From Anagrus nilaparvatae (taxonomy: Eukaryota; Arthropoda; Insecta; Hymenoptera; Mymaridae): a stretch of 64,000 nucleotides of DNA. Location of the stretch: assembly GCA_022575985.1 (NCBI GenBank), contig JAKSXM010000132.1, positions 6,758,001-6,822,000 of the forward strand, given 5' to 3'. The translations under genes were made by a program, and so were the position numbers. Below, one piece after another: positions 13,287 through 24,080 of the stretch. Under the pieces are notes generated by a model that was not told where the DNA came from, ran no database searches, and was given only the letters and a program-made list of their open reading frames with translations. Every line of letters begins with the position of its first letter. Position 1 is the first letter of the stretch.

Positions 13287-13713
13287 TACTTTAAAAAGTA
13301 ACTTCCTTATGTTAACAAAAAAATTAGAGAATTTTCGAAAAATTAGTAAATTTTCAAAAAAATTTGTTAATATTCGAAAAAAATCGTAAATTGACTAAAT
13401 TTAGTATATTATCGAAAAATTAGAGAATTCTCGATTTTTTTTTGTGCATTTACGAAAAAAGTTGCAAATTCACAATAATTTTTCGTAAATTTACGACTAT
13501 TTTTTATAAAATTTCGAAAAAAAATTGTAAATTATCAATTTTTCTTATGAATTCACAAAAAAAAATCGAGAATTCTCGAATTTTTTGATAATATACTAAA
13601 TTTAGTAAATTTACGATTTTTATCGAATATTTACAAAATTTTTTGAAAATTCACTAATTTTTCGAAAATTTTCTAATCTTTTTGTAAATATAAGGAAATT
13701 ACTTTTTACAGTG
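13287..13713. mobile_element. MITE with CACTG-type ends and TA duplication
   Basis: TA at 13285-13286 and 13714-13715 flank an inverted-repeat element beginning TACTTTAAAAAGTAAC and ending with the complement of CACTGTAAAAAGTAA. The interior consists of complementary GAAAAATTAGT/ACTAATTTTTC stretches. It shares ends and internal motifs with the shorter element at 24081-24348. Non-coding, 427 bp. A Tc1/mariner-like origin is inferred from the TA site only. Confidence 0.75.
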
Positions 13714-13862
13714 TATAAGAAAAATATTTTTTAATGTAAACGAGCATTCGGCTTGAATAATTAGAGAATTTTGCGCCAATTTACAAAAGTAGACAAAAAA
13801 TCAAGGATTCGACGTAAAATCTGGTTACAATGTCGGCAAAAATAACTTATAATAAAAACTAT

Positions 13863-14165
13863 AAAACTTATAACCAGTTTATGTAAACACAACCAAAATG
13901 CATGTCAAATGTTTACTTACAGGGCTAGGTATAATGCAAATGTTACGGAACGTTACAATACAATTCGCTGTTCTTATAACTTGTAAATTATTACCATTAC
14001 TAGACTTTATAATTCTAAACTCAAACTATTCTGAGTCCCTCGATCGAAAATAGTCTAATTCCCTTAGTACGAGTTATTACAAGCCCCTAAATCTGACCCT
14101 CCTCCCTTGACTTTCATATTTTCAGGGTATACCTCCTCCCTATAAACATTTTCCATGTTAAAACT
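13863..14165 (+). repeat. Dispersed repeat, copy 2
   Basis: A diverged direct copy of the 12389-12745 repeat: ACTTATAACCAGTTTATG start, ATTCTGAGTCCCTCGATC, then CCTCCTCCCTATAAACAT. The 427-bp MITE lies between copies 1 and 2. Confidence 0.45.
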
Positions 14166-14756
14166 TAAGCATGTGTAAATATGTGATAAACATCATGTAA
14201 AAATACCAGTTAAACTTTTAAGTTGTTGTAAAAATTACAACTTCTGTCTAAATTAAGTTTTTTATGTCTCAAAAATGATGTACAAAAAGTAAATTTATAA
14301 AAACTATAAAATTCCAAAAAGAATGCATTAAGATCTGCCACTGGAAATAAGAAATTACAAAATAAGGATAAATATATGTGCATTATAGGTATACTCATTT
14401 CTCTCATTAAACGTTGCGTGTCTGCCCTTAAACCTTTATTTCTGACTAATTCTAAATTTTATTTTTTTATAGTCGTAATTTTATATAGTTATTTTTTTTT
14501 TTAATATCTTTTAATTTAAAGTCAGACTTTTTTAGTAACTCGGACATCCGGCGAAATGCACGCAACCACTTAGTAAAAAATAAATTTTATATGTAAGTAT
14601 CTTTACTTTAATTATTTTTTAACAGATTTACTCTACCAATCATCATAAAATTTATAAAATTTTAAATATTCATTAATTTTTTATGGGTTTTTTTAGTCTT
14701 ATTGATGTTAAACTTTCGTTTATCGTTCTATATAACTGATACATAAATCAAAAAAT

Positions 14757-14849
14757 TATCTTTAACCCTTACTCCAGTCTTCAAAAACGGTAACAAACAA
14801 AATATTAGTAACTACCGTCCTATATCCATAATTTGTACTTTTTCAAAAT
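14757..14849 (+). pseudogene. LINE reverse transcriptase, 5' piece (jockey-like), interrupted
   Basis: The reading frame gives a reverse-transcriptase stretch with TPVFKNGN and SNYRPISII followed by TFSKL, the usual start of the LINE RT domain. It is 5'-truncated near 14757 and cut at 14849 by the BEL element, whose duplicated target AAAAT lies at 14845-14849. The same frame resumes at 17592 with FESIFYMKLYDNI. It is the first of three exploded pieces of one dead element (14757-14849, 17592-18035, 19419-20310). Confidence 0.75.
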
Positions 14850-15139
14850 TGTTAAATATTACACTGTATAATAATACAAATATTAATATAAGTTTATAAG
14901 TATGCGTGCGTGTGTGCACAGAGAGAGCACAGAGTGTAAGCGCGTGCCTTTAGAAACGGCGCACAGTGCCGGCAGTCTTAGGACAATAGTCCAAGTAGCA
15001 ACACACCTTTTTATACAATAAAGTTTCATAATTATTTTGCTACTTAATTAATATATTTTTTGTGAGTTATTTTTATTTTATCATCACCAAAATCCTAGTT
15101 TATCACACAATATACAGTCCACTACTCAGCTATTGAACA
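14850..15139 (+). repeat. 5' LTR of the BEL/Pao element
   Basis: The LTR starts TGTTAAATATTACACTG and ends CAGCTATTGAACA. A GC-richer block at about 14905-14985 has TGCGTGCGTGTGTGCACAG. AATAAAG near 15020 is a candidate polyadenylation signal. It is nearly identical to 17296-17586. Confidence 0.95.
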
Positions 15140-15142
15140 TTA

Positions 15143-15159
15143 TGGTCCTTCGAGCCGGA
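15143..15159 (+). promoter_or_regulatory. Primer-binding site of the BEL/Pao element
   Basis: TGGTCCTTCGAGCCGGA starts three bases after the 5' LTR. TGG pairs with the CCA end of a tRNA, and the position is right for priming minus-strand synthesis. The primer tRNA was not identified. Confidence 0.75.
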
Positions 15160-15580
15160 TGACCATTGAGTTTCCTTTCTGAAGAAAAAGTTAATTACTA
15201 GTTTTCTTTTTTTTTAGTTAAAAATAATTGTAGTTAATTTATTTTATTTTCTTTCTTTTCAGAAGGGCCTCGATGAGAAAATCTTTTTTTGGGATTGTTC
15301 TCATGGGAACTCACATTTATATGTAGCACAGTTCTCAATAATTCCGGTTAGAGTTGACTAGTTGAGTTTATGCAACATTTCTCATTGATTTATTTTCTTT
15401 GAAAATTTGCATATTTTATTATTGTAAAGCTATTACCCAATTAGTTCGCGCATTTAGTTATTTCTTTTAATTATTTTGCGCAGTTAGTTCTTTATGAGTT
15501 ACATTAGAATATTGCATACTTTAAAAATTAAACTCTTTCTTGTATTAAAAGTTTTTATATATAAGTTTACTTAGTTTAAA

Positions 15581-16891
15581 ATGGCAAAGAGTTTAATTTT
15601 GGAGCAAAATTCTATTTAGCAACGTATTATAAATTCGTATACCAATTTTATTCAGGATGGGAATGAAAGCATATACAATGCTTCTACCCGTTTGGAAAAT
15701 TTGAATGACATGTAATTTCATTTTGAGGAAAATCATTATAAAATTTTAAATATAGCTAATTCTGATAAAACAAATTATATAAAACATAATACTTTTGATT
15801 CTGTTGAACAAAGTTATTTAAAAAATAAATGTCAGTTTAATAAAAAAATTGCAACCCATAACCCTCAAAATGATAACTCACATAGATCTTCACGTTTTAC
15901 CACTGAAAATAATTTGGAAAAATTTGAAAGAATCCCTATCCCAAAATTTAACGGTAGTTTTACGGAATGGGAAAATTTCCGAGATATGTTTAAATCTCTA
16001 GTTATTGATAAAAGTTATTCTGATGTTTTTAAGTTATATTATTTGAGATCCAGTTTACAGGGTGAAGCCCTTCAGTTAGTTAATTCATATAGCATTACGA
16101 ATAATAATTTTCCTTTCGTTTGGGAAAAATTAGTTGATAAATTTGAAAATAAGAGGAGATTAGTTAATTCACATTTAGCTTCCTTTTTCAATTTAAAAGC
16201 TATGAAAAAAGAATCCTCTTCAGAATTAAAGCGAATTTTGAATGGTATTACAGCTCCTATACAGGCTTTAGAAGTTTTAAAAAGAAATACTAAATATTGG
16301 GATGATATGTTAGTTTTTCATTCTATTTCTCTTTTTGATTTGGATACGCGAAAACAGTGGGAAAAATTTGTTGGAAGTTTAAAAAACTCAAAAGAACCTC
16401 CTTTATTTTCAGATTTACTTAGATTTATGGAAAATCATGTTATTGTCTTAGAATCGATCGAAGACAATACTAAGAATATTTTTGATAAGTCATCAATAAA
16501 TCTTACAAGTAATGATTCGAAACATAACAAAGATAATCAAATCAATTGTATTATTTGTAATAAGCATCATTTCTTTTCCTTTTGTGATGTTTTTTTGAAC
16601 AAAACTATACTTGAAAGAAAAGAATTCGTGGCTAGTAAACATAGATGTTTTAATTGTTTAGGGTTACATATGTTGCCCGCATGTAAATCACAAAAAAGAT
16701 GTAAGTTTTGTCAAAAAAATCATCATTTTACTTTGCATTTTTCTAATCTGTCTGATGATTATAACATCAGTCAAAATTTTGACTCTAATTTAATTAAAAA
16801 TATACATACATTTACTGAGAATAGGAATGCAGAAGGAAATTTACAATTTTCTAATAGTGACGTAGAAAATCGTCCTTTTTCTAATTCCTGA
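15581..16891 (+). pseudogene. BEL/Pao gag, disabled by two early stop codons
   Basis: The frame opens at ATG 15581 (MAKSLILEQNSI) and meets TAG at 15617-15619 and TAA at 15713-15715, then stays open to TGA at 16889-16891. The long open part begins near 15914 and gives about 325 residues. It contains the Pao-type capsid region (IPIPKFNGSFTEWENF, LRSSLQGEALQLV, DKFENKRRLVNSHL), then cysteine/histidine clusters (CIICNKHH, CFNCLGLHMLPAC, CKFCQKNHH) like the zinc-knuckle region of insect BEL gag proteins. Both stops lie before the capsid domain, so only an internal start could produce this part. The role in an intact element is packaging of element RNA. Confidence 0.88.
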
Positions 16892-16980
16892 CAATAGCTT
16901 ACCTCTGGGTAAATGGCTTTATGCCTAGATTCTGAAAATTTACCCAGGGATTAACAGTTTATTTTGGGCGATCAATAAAA
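16892..16980 (+). pseudogene. Remnant of the BEL/Pao pol 3' end
   Basis: Just after the gag stop one frame reads LPLGKWLYA, then a stop, then ILKIYPG. This resembles the C-terminal domain next to BEL integrase, whose usual pattern is a P-L-x-W-x-x-G/A-R-I-x-x-x-x-P-G stretch. It shows that a deletion joined gag to the last part of pol. Short and decayed, so the assignment is moderate. Confidence 0.55.
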
Positions 16981-17282
16981 AAAAACTACTACTAATATTT
17001 TGTCAATATATAAAAAATATTATTATGTAGGTTCAATGTAAAAATGTAAATAATATATTTTCTTTGAATAAATGAATGTATGTGTGAAATTTTTAATATA
17101 AATTTACGTAAAAAAAAAACAATGTATAATAAAAAATGTATTGTGATTTATTTATTTATTTTGTAAAAAATTATGGGTTTAATTTTAAATTTTATTTTAA
17201 TTGATTTTCAAAATTATTTTAAATATGTACATAAAAAATAGTAAATTTTTCTTGTTAATTTATTTTCTATGCAAATAAATTA

Positions 17283-17294
17283 AAAGGGGGGAGA
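17283..17294 (+). promoter_or_regulatory. Polypurine tract of the BEL/Pao element
   Basis: AAAAGGGGGGAGA lies immediately upstream of the 3' LTR, where plus-strand DNA synthesis is primed in LTR elements. Confidence 0.75.
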
Positions 17295-17295
17295 A

Positions 17296-17586
17296 TGTTA
17301 AATATTACACTGTATAATAATACAAATATTAATATAAGTTTATAAGTATGCGTGCGTGTGTGCACAGAGAGAGCACAGAGTGTAAGCGCGTGCCTTTAGA
17401 AACGGCACACAGTGCCGGCAGTCTTAGGACAATAGTCCAAGTAGCAACACACATTTTTATACAATAAAGTTTCATAATTATTTTGCTACTTAATTAATAT
17501 ATTTTTTGTGAGTTATTTTTATTTTATCATCACAAAAATCCTAGTTTATCACACAATATACAGTCCACTACTCAGCTATTGAAACA
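17296..17586 (+). repeat. 3' LTR of the BEL/Pao element
   Basis: The LTR starts TGTTAAATATTACACTG and ends CAGCTATTGAAACA. It differs from the 5' LTR by about three substitutions (for example GGCACACAG against GGCGCACAG) and one extra A near the end. It is followed by the AAAAT target duplication. Confidence 0.95.
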
Positions 17587-17591
17587 AAAAT

Positions 17592-18035
17592 TATTTGAAA
17601 GTATATTTTATATGAAACTATATGATAACATAAAAGATCATATATCACAGTATCAACATGGTTTTGTCAAAGGCCTTTCAATACTAACTAATTTATCAGT
17701 TTTTTCTGATTATGTTACCAATTCGATATAATCTAAGCGTCAAGTAGATGTAATCTATACTGATTTCTCTAAGGCATTTGACAAAATTTCACATGAAATT
17801 TTATTAAGAAAATTACAGAAACTTGGTCTTGCTGATAACTGGATACGTTGGATCTCAAATTATCTATTTAAGAGATCTCAAAGGGTTCGGATAGATAATT
17901 GTCTATCCAAACCATTTGAAAATGTATCTGGGGTCCCTCAGGGAAGCAATCTTGGGCCACTACTTTTTGTAATTTATATAAATGACTTACCCACCAATAT
18001 TTTTAATTCCCTAATCCTTCTATATGCTTACGATT
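17592..18035 (+). pseudogene. LINE reverse transcriptase, middle piece
   Basis: The frame continues the RT of the 14757-14849 piece: FESIFYMKLYDNIKDHISQ, HGFVKG, then after a stop VIYTDFSKAFDKISHEIL, WISNYLFKRSQRV, GVPQGSNLGPLLFVIYINDL and LLYAYD. The catalytic YADD box reads YAYD, so the first aspartate is lost. The piece ends at 18035, where a second LINE inserted within the same catalytic box (duplicated TTACGATT, 18028-18035). The BEL element and the second LINE are both younger than this one. Confidence 0.85.
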
Positions 18036-19410
18036 TTTTTTTTTTTTTTTTTTTTTTTTTATTAAGTTTATTATCGTACAAGGTTGTACAAAATTTTAGA
18101 AGTACATTAGAAATAATAAAATAACAATTGCATTCACACATAACATAATTAAATTGATATTTAAAATTTGAATTTACTATAAAATAAAATAACATAATTA
18201 ATTTAAAAATTGGGAGAAAAATGATTTCGAGGGAAGGGTATATAGGAGAGATGATCTTAGGAATTTAATAAATGTAAGAACTATGAAGGTTTGAAAAAGA
18301 AAGTAAATAGGAATGGACCAAAGATTTGTAGTAATTAATTTAATTTGGAATGTTGGAGTCACGTTTGTCCACCTCAAGTAGATGCATATACAAGTTGGAC
18401 TTGAAAGCATCTATTGAGCGAGAAAAACGGATTTCTTCAGGGAGAGAGTTCCAGAAAGAGATCATATAAATTAACGAAGAATTGTTGTAAATAGGATTAG
18501 TGGAGGGATTTACGACTAGATGAGGGCGATTTTTGGCTCGAAGTTCCATTGAGGGGGTGTAAATTTTTACTTTTTGCTTAAGGTAATCAGGTTTTTCGAT
18601 GTTGATGATATTGTAGATGTTCACAGCGCAAAGATATTTCGCTCTGAGTTTCACGTTAAGCCAGCCAAGTTTTATTCTGTCAGGGGAAGTTCTTTGAGGG
18701 AACTTTATGTCGCAAACGTACCTGACAGTGGCATTTTGCAGTTTTTGGAGACGAGAATATTGAAGTTCAGATAATTTGCCCATAGGAAAAGCTCCTGAAT
18801 CAAGGAGAAGAAATATCAGAGCTGTTACAAGCTGTTTGCGAAGTTTTGAGTTTACTAGATGTTTGAAGTGCCTAAGTCTGTACAGAGTATAATTTTCTGA
18901 TTTTTTTATATGATTTACATGTGACCTCCATTTCATGTCATGATCTATGAATAATCCTAAGTTTTTTACAGTTTTGGAGAGTTGAATTTGTGAACCCCCA
19001 AAATAAAAAGAAGTATTGGCGTCAAAGACACAAGAGGCTTTTTTACCAAAAATTATAAAATTAGTCTTATCAACATTAATTTTGAAATTATTTAAAATAC
19101 ACCAATTATCAATAGCATGAAGATCATTTTGGAGGAGGGAAATTCCAAAGTTTAAGTCATTGTAAGGTACTTGGATATAAAAATATATTTGTAAATCATC
19201 TGCAAACATGAGTCTCTTAGAATAGGTGATTTTGCAACCAAAGTCGTTTATGTATATAAGAAACAGCAAGGGGCCCAATACTGAGCCCTGCGGGACCCCG
19301 CTGACAATTTTGAGAGAGGATGAGGTCAAATTGTCGATGATGACAGATTGAGTACGGTTTGAGAGGTACTCGGAAAACCATCCAATGACTTGCGGAGAGA
19401 AACCGCAATT
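18036..19410 (-). mobile_element. 5'-truncated LINE inserted in minus orientation
   Basis: The insertion is bounded by an 8-bp target duplication TTACGATT (18028-18035 and 19411-19418). Its 3' end on the minus strand is the poly-A tail, visible as a T-run at 18036-18060. The 5' truncation falls inside the reverse transcriptase. A tail, variable 5' truncation and duplication together are the signature of target-primed reverse transcription. About 280 bp of 3' UTR lies between the stop at 18340 and the tail. Confidence 0.9.
18340..19410 (-). CDS. LINE ORF2, C-terminal half of reverse transcriptase (5'-partial)
   Basis: The frame is open from the truncation point to the stop, 356 residues. It begins NCGFSPQVIGWFSEYLSNRT and then shows the RT core: SGVPQGSVLGPLLFLIYIND, FADDLQIY with the intact catalytic FADD box, and NNFKINVDKTNFIIFG. 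The rest is the thumb/C-terminal region of jockey-like elements, ending SFWNSLPEEIRFSRSIDAF and KRDSNIPN. In a full element this enzyme copies the RNA into DNA at a nicked target. Here the endonuclease and N-terminal RT are missing, so the protein would be inactive. The uninterrupted frame suggests a fairly young insertion. Confidence 0.85.
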   Translation of the reverse strand, partial: NCGFSPQVIGWFSEYLSNRTQSVIIDNLTSSSLKIVSGVPQGSVLGPLLFLIYINDFGCKITYSKRLMFADDLQIYFYIQVPYNDLNFGISLLQNDLHAIDNWCILNNFKINVDKTNFIIFGKKASCVFDANTSFYFGGSQIQLSKTVKNLGLFIDHDMKWRSHVNHIKKSENYTLYRLRHFKHLVNSKLRKQLVTALIFLLLDSGAFPMGKLSELQYSRLQKLQNATVRYVCDIKFPQRTSPDRIKLGWLNVKLRAKYLCAVNIYNIINIEKPDYLKQKVKIYTPSMELRAKNRPHLVVNPSTNPIYNNSSLIYMISFWNSLPEEIRFSRSIDAFKSNLYMHLLEVDKRDSNIPN

Positions 19411-19418
19411 TTACGATT

Positions 19419-20310
19419 GTAAAATAGTAAAAGAGATTGCTTCTCTGTCGGATGCATTAAAATTACAAACGGATCTTTTAACACTTGAAGATTGGAGTAA
19501 GAAAAACTGCATTCCCCTAATTATTAATAAATGTAAGGTCTTGCGTATTACATGATCTAAATGTCCGTTAATTTTTAATTATTATTTAAATAATAATGAT
19601 TTAGAAAATGTCGCTTCATTTAAAGACTTAGGTGTGGTGTTTGATAGTCGCTTTAACTTTGAAGATCACATAAACTATGCAGCCTCAAGAGCAAAAAAAG
19701 CTCTTGGTTGGATTAAGCGGAAGACTAATAGTTTCAGCAACATACGAGCTTTAAAAGTTCTGTTCAATTCTTATGTTTTTCCATATCTCTCGTATGCTTC
19801 TGGAATTTGGTCTCCGTATTTGTCCAAATCAATTGAAAAATTAGAACAAGTACAACATATATTCTTAAGATATCTATGCAAAAAATCTAAAGTACCGATG
19901 CATTATTTTGATCATGAGTATCATGATGCTTCTGTAAGATTTAACATCCGCACTATTGAATCTCATCACAAAGTGTGTTTACTCACAAGATCTTACATGG
20001 ATTAATAAATTGTCCACAGCTTAATGAAAAATTCGTCTTTCGTAATGTACCCTATCCTATACGTGACTCTAGAACGCTTCTTGAACATGGTTCTCGTAAC
20101 GACTACAATTTTTATTCGTTAATTAATCGTTGTATAAGACAATGGAATACCATCCCTCCCGAAGTCCAAACTTGTACTAACCCGACATCATTCAAAAATA
20201 GAGTCAAATCATTATACCTAAAATCCTATTAAATATCATATCTATTACTTGTAAAAATATCTGACTTCATTGTTGTAACTGGAAGTATTATTTTATTAAA
20301 TACATATATA
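19419..20310 (+). pseudogene. LINE reverse transcriptase, 3' piece
   Basis: This continues the RT cut at 18035. It reads CKIVKEIASLSDALKLQTDL, then LEDWSKKNCIPLIINKCKVL, a TGA stop near 19552, KDLGVVFDSRFNFEDHIN and SYVFPYLSYASGIWSPYL. After a frameshift near 19975 it gives LHGLINCPQLNEKF, and it ends with RQWNTIPPEVQTCTNPTSFK and a stop at 20232. The order of blocks is typical of jockey-type ORF2 C termini. A short AT-rich 3' UTR runs to about 20310. With the YAYD mutation, stop and frameshift the element is dead. Confidence 0.85.
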
Positions 20311-20312
20311 TA

Positions 20313-21480
20313 TATCTTAATATTATATATATTTGAAAATTTATTTGTTTGTTTGTTTGTCTGTTTGTACCCTAATGACGCAAGAACCGCCGAACCGATT
20401 GGCATCAAACCGGTGTCAAAATAAAGAAAAAAAGTCTGCGGGTGACATAGGCCATAGATTTTTTGCTCAGCTATCGTAGTTTTTGAGATATTTAATTTTT
20501 AGTATTTTTGAACTAGATAACATTTTTTAAAATTTTTATCAAAAATTGAAATATCTCGATAGTATCGAAAAATTTTCCCATCGCACTTCATAATATTCAA
20601 TTCGGCACTAATTTTTACGTATTCTCTGAAATTTTTATTCAAAACGGAGGTATCTTTAAAATTTTATAAAATATTTTAAAAATTTTTTACTATATCTTAA
20701 TCTTAATCTTAATACTATATATATTTGAAAATTTATTTGTTTGTTTGTCTGTTTGTCTGTTTGTACCCTAATGACGCAAGAGCCACCGAACCGATTGGCA
20801 TGAAACCGGCGTCAAAATGAAGAAAAAAAAATGCGGGTGACATAGGCCCTATATTTTCTGATTAGCTATCGTAGTTTTTGAGATATTTAATTTTTAGTAT
20901 TTTTGAACTTGATAACATTTTTTAAAAATTTTATCAAAAATTGAAATATCTCGATAGTATCGAAAAATTTTGGTATCGCACTTCATAGTATTCAACTCAG
21001 CACTAATTTTTACGTATTCTCTGAAATTTTTATTCAAAACGGAGGTATCATTAAAATTTTATAAAATATTTTTAAAATTTTTTACTATATATTATATATA
21101 TTCAACTCAAATTTTAGGGTATAGTATATTATATTATTTGTTTGTTTTTATTATATTATTCTATATTATATATTTGTTTGTTTGTAGGTTTGTCTGTACC
21201 CTAATGACTCAAGAACCGCCGAACCACTTGATATGAAACCAGTGTCATAATAAAAAATAAAAGTATTCGGATAACATAGGCTATAGTTATCTGACTCAGC
21301 TTTCTTACTTTTGGAGATATTCAATTTTTACTATTTTTAGGATATATAAAATTTTTTGTAAATTTGCTTAAAAAGTGAAATACCTAAAAAATATGATTAA
21401 ATTTTACTGTCACAATTGGTATTACTTAATTTGGCACTAATTTATACGTACTAAGTTAAATTTTTTTATTTTCTCTATTA
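20313..21480. repeat. Three tandem copies of a ~395-bp unit
   Basis: Each unit opens with a TTTGTTTGTTTGTCTGTTTG run followed by TACCCTAATGACGCAAGAAC and CGCCGAACCGATTGGCAT. The CGATTGG landmark is at 20396 and 20791 and a diverged version is near 21225. The first two copies agree closely for their length and the third is degenerate. No coding potential. The unit may be part of a transposon, but no ends are visible. Confidence 0.7.
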
Positions 21481-21952
21481 TAACTAGAGAATCAATCAGA
21501 ACCTATAATTTTTCATTAATGTTTCACCTACGCTGCTCTGAATAGTTTGAATGTGTTTGCATAATTATAAATTTGTAGAGAAACAAGATTTTTTTAAGCA
21601 ACAGAAAACTATTGTGAGTCTCATTCGAAAAATCTGAATGTGTTTACATAATTATAAATTTGCAATGAAAAATGATTTTTTGAAGCAAAACAAACAGAAG
21701 GAAATGTGAAACAGTATATATATATATACTACGCTTCGCGCGCCAATCCCTGTAGAGTGATTGAAAAAGTGGGTTAGTCATGAGAACAACAAATGTAAAA
21801 TTTTAAATACAATTTTAATAATTACTTTCAATTAAAAATATTGATTATATTGTTTTTCTTTTATTTTAAAATTCGTTAATAGATTTATAATTAATTGATT
21901 TATCGGCTTAAAAATAAAAAAAAATAAAGTCACTTAGACCCATAAGGGCCGG

Positions 21953-22352
21953 TTTTGTCCAGTAGTACCTTATTGGCCCAAAAGTATCAAATTAGCCCAA
22001 AAGTGTCAATTACTAAGAAAATGGAAAATTTTATTATACCCCATAAGGTTCGCTTACACCCACAAGGTCCGGTTTTGCCCAATAGTACCATATTGTAGTC
22101 AGAATGGCCCAAAAGTGTCAGAGTGGCCCAAAAGTGTCAGATTGGCCCAAAAGTGTCAGAATGGCTCAAAAGTGTCAGAGTGGCCAAATAGTATCAGAGT
22201 GACCCAAAAGTGTCAGAGTGGCCCAAAAGTGTCATATTGGCCCAAAAGTATCGGATTGGCCCAAAAGTACCCTATTGCGTGGCCTAAAAGTGTCAGACTG
22301 GCCCAAAAGTACCATTTTGTGCGTCCCAAAAGTGACAGAATGGCCCAAAGGT
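21953..22352 (+). repeat. Minisatellite, ~19-bp unit GTCAGAGTGGCCCAAAAGT
   Basis: About a dozen units run from about 22098 to 22345, with variants such as ATTGGCCCAAAAGTATC. A larger duplicated lead-in (CAAGGTCCGGTTTTGCCCAA and AAGGGCCGGTTTTGTCCAG) lies at about 21940-22080. Repetitive open frames on both strands here arise from the repeat and are not genes. Confidence 0.85.
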
Positions 22353-22419
22353 GTCCTTCGACAGCGGTGGCAGCGGCGACAGCGGTTATAACTTTATAAT
22401 ATATAGAGATATATATTTT

Positions 22420-24078
22420 ATTCAAAGAGGAAGCTCTTTGATTTTATTACTCAAATTTATATTTGTTGTACTAATTTTTACTAAATTTTATATATTCGCT
22501 TGTATAAAAATTAATTATATGTATTGGTCCTTTAGGACTGTTTATGTGCAAAATAAATAAAATAAAATAAAAAAATAAACCCTCAAGTTAAAGGCTGGGT
22601 CCAAGGGACTTGTACACTTACTCATTTTTTTGAGTTGTTAAATTTGAATTACTTTTAGCTAAGTTATGAGCCTGAAAGAACCAGCCATTTATTAACATCT
22701 GTCTGAAGGTTAAAATTTAGATCCATGTCAATTTATTTTTCTTTTTAATTGTTATTTGTAAGCTTGTAATTTAAAAAACTTTTACAAATTATAAATCTTA
22801 AATTTCTTTAGATTATAAAAAAAAAAATCTACGTTCTTACAATAGAATTTTCTCTTTTCTACTGTTTCAGAAAAAGACAAAAAAAAAAAACAAAAAAAAA
22901 ACAATCTTTTGTGTAAAGTTTTTTGGTAGTAAAACGTGACATGAAAGTGTATTTATTATTTATGCTTTGTTTTTTCAGCCTTTTCATTGTCAATAAGATC
23001 TCTGGACTTGACACGCTTGTGTTATTTACTTAGAAACAAAATTTTCTTATTTTTCTTACATTTTTTTTTTGTATTTTAATTATTTTATAAAGTAGTTAAA
23101 AAAACTTTTATTATTCCTTTTTTAAAAGTTTTTTTGTTTGTTATTAAAGTATTTTAATAATTAAAAATTAAGCATTGTAAACAATAAATTAAAAATCAAC
23201 ATCAACACGTCTCTCAATATTTATTTTCGAGTTTCTATTAGCTATCATTGAATTTATCCAAAGCTTTATCCCAATACCCGAAAATTGGTATTAAGGATAG
23301 AAATATCCTTTAAAAGTTTATCCTTGGTGTGATTACACGTACAAATCGATATTTACAGCCAACGCTAACGAACTTTATTTCCATGACATGTACTTTCCAA
23401 GCTTTAGTTTTATACAAACATAACTAAAACCGAGTAATACGTAAATTTATTCGACCAAAAAAAAAACTTTTGTACTTTTTTTTTTTTAGGAGAAAAAAAA
23501 GACGTTTAAAAAGTTATAAATATTCGGTACAAGAAATAATTTGATTATTCATGAAATACTGGTGGAAATTTTCTGAAGAAAAAAAGGTTTTGTTTTCATT
23601 GGCATGTTTTTATATATTCACATTTTATAAGATAGTTTTTTTGAACTTTGAATCACATTAAAAAACTTTTTATAATTCTTCAAACTTTTTAGATTTATCT
23701 GCTTTCAATATAAAATTTTATATATTTTTATTGTTTTCTTTTTTTTTTTGCTTGAAAATTTTTTTAAAACAAAACTCATTAAATTAAAATTTATTTATTT
23801 TTTCTATTTTTAGGTTTTTTTACTTATATGATTGTGAAATGATAAGTAATTTTTTGGGGGATTAGCTAAGATGTATTACCTGTGTTAAAAAAGTTTAATT
23901 AATTTTCTTATAATATGATTTTTGTACCAATGGTATTGGGATTTCTATCAAAACAGTAGCTATAAAGTTGTTGTCTTATTAGATATTTTTATAAAACTAT
24001 TATATATTTATTTGCCTATATTTATTTATATTTATTTTTGACTTTTAATGAAATTATGTTTTGTCATATTATTCCACC
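22420..24078. other. AT-rich intergenic DNA
   Basis: No gene, RNA or structured repeat is evident; there are many A and T runs of 8-12 bases. Confidence 0.4.
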
Positions 24079-24080
24079 TA

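Larger units (their letters stand above)
14850..17586 (+). mobile_element. Internally deleted BEL/Pao LTR retrotransposon
   Basis: The element is 2.7 kb, bounded by 290/291-bp LTRs and a perfect AAAAT 5-bp target duplication (14845-14849 and 17587-17591). Downstream of the 5' LTR is a primer-binding site and upstream of the 3' LTR a G-rich polypurine tract. Inside are only gag and a short remnant from the far 3' end of pol. Protease, reverse transcriptase, RNase H and most of integrase are missing, so the copy could move only if proteins were supplied in trans. Five-bp duplications, gag type and PBS all fit BEL/Pao. By eye the LTRs differ at about three bases and one indel, indicating a recent insertion. 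Confidence 0.93.

Noticed and set aside
22115..22425. Repetitive frames with SEWPKSVRLAQK-type units
   Set aside because: Product of the 19-bp minisatellite; no start, splice or codon evidence of a gene.
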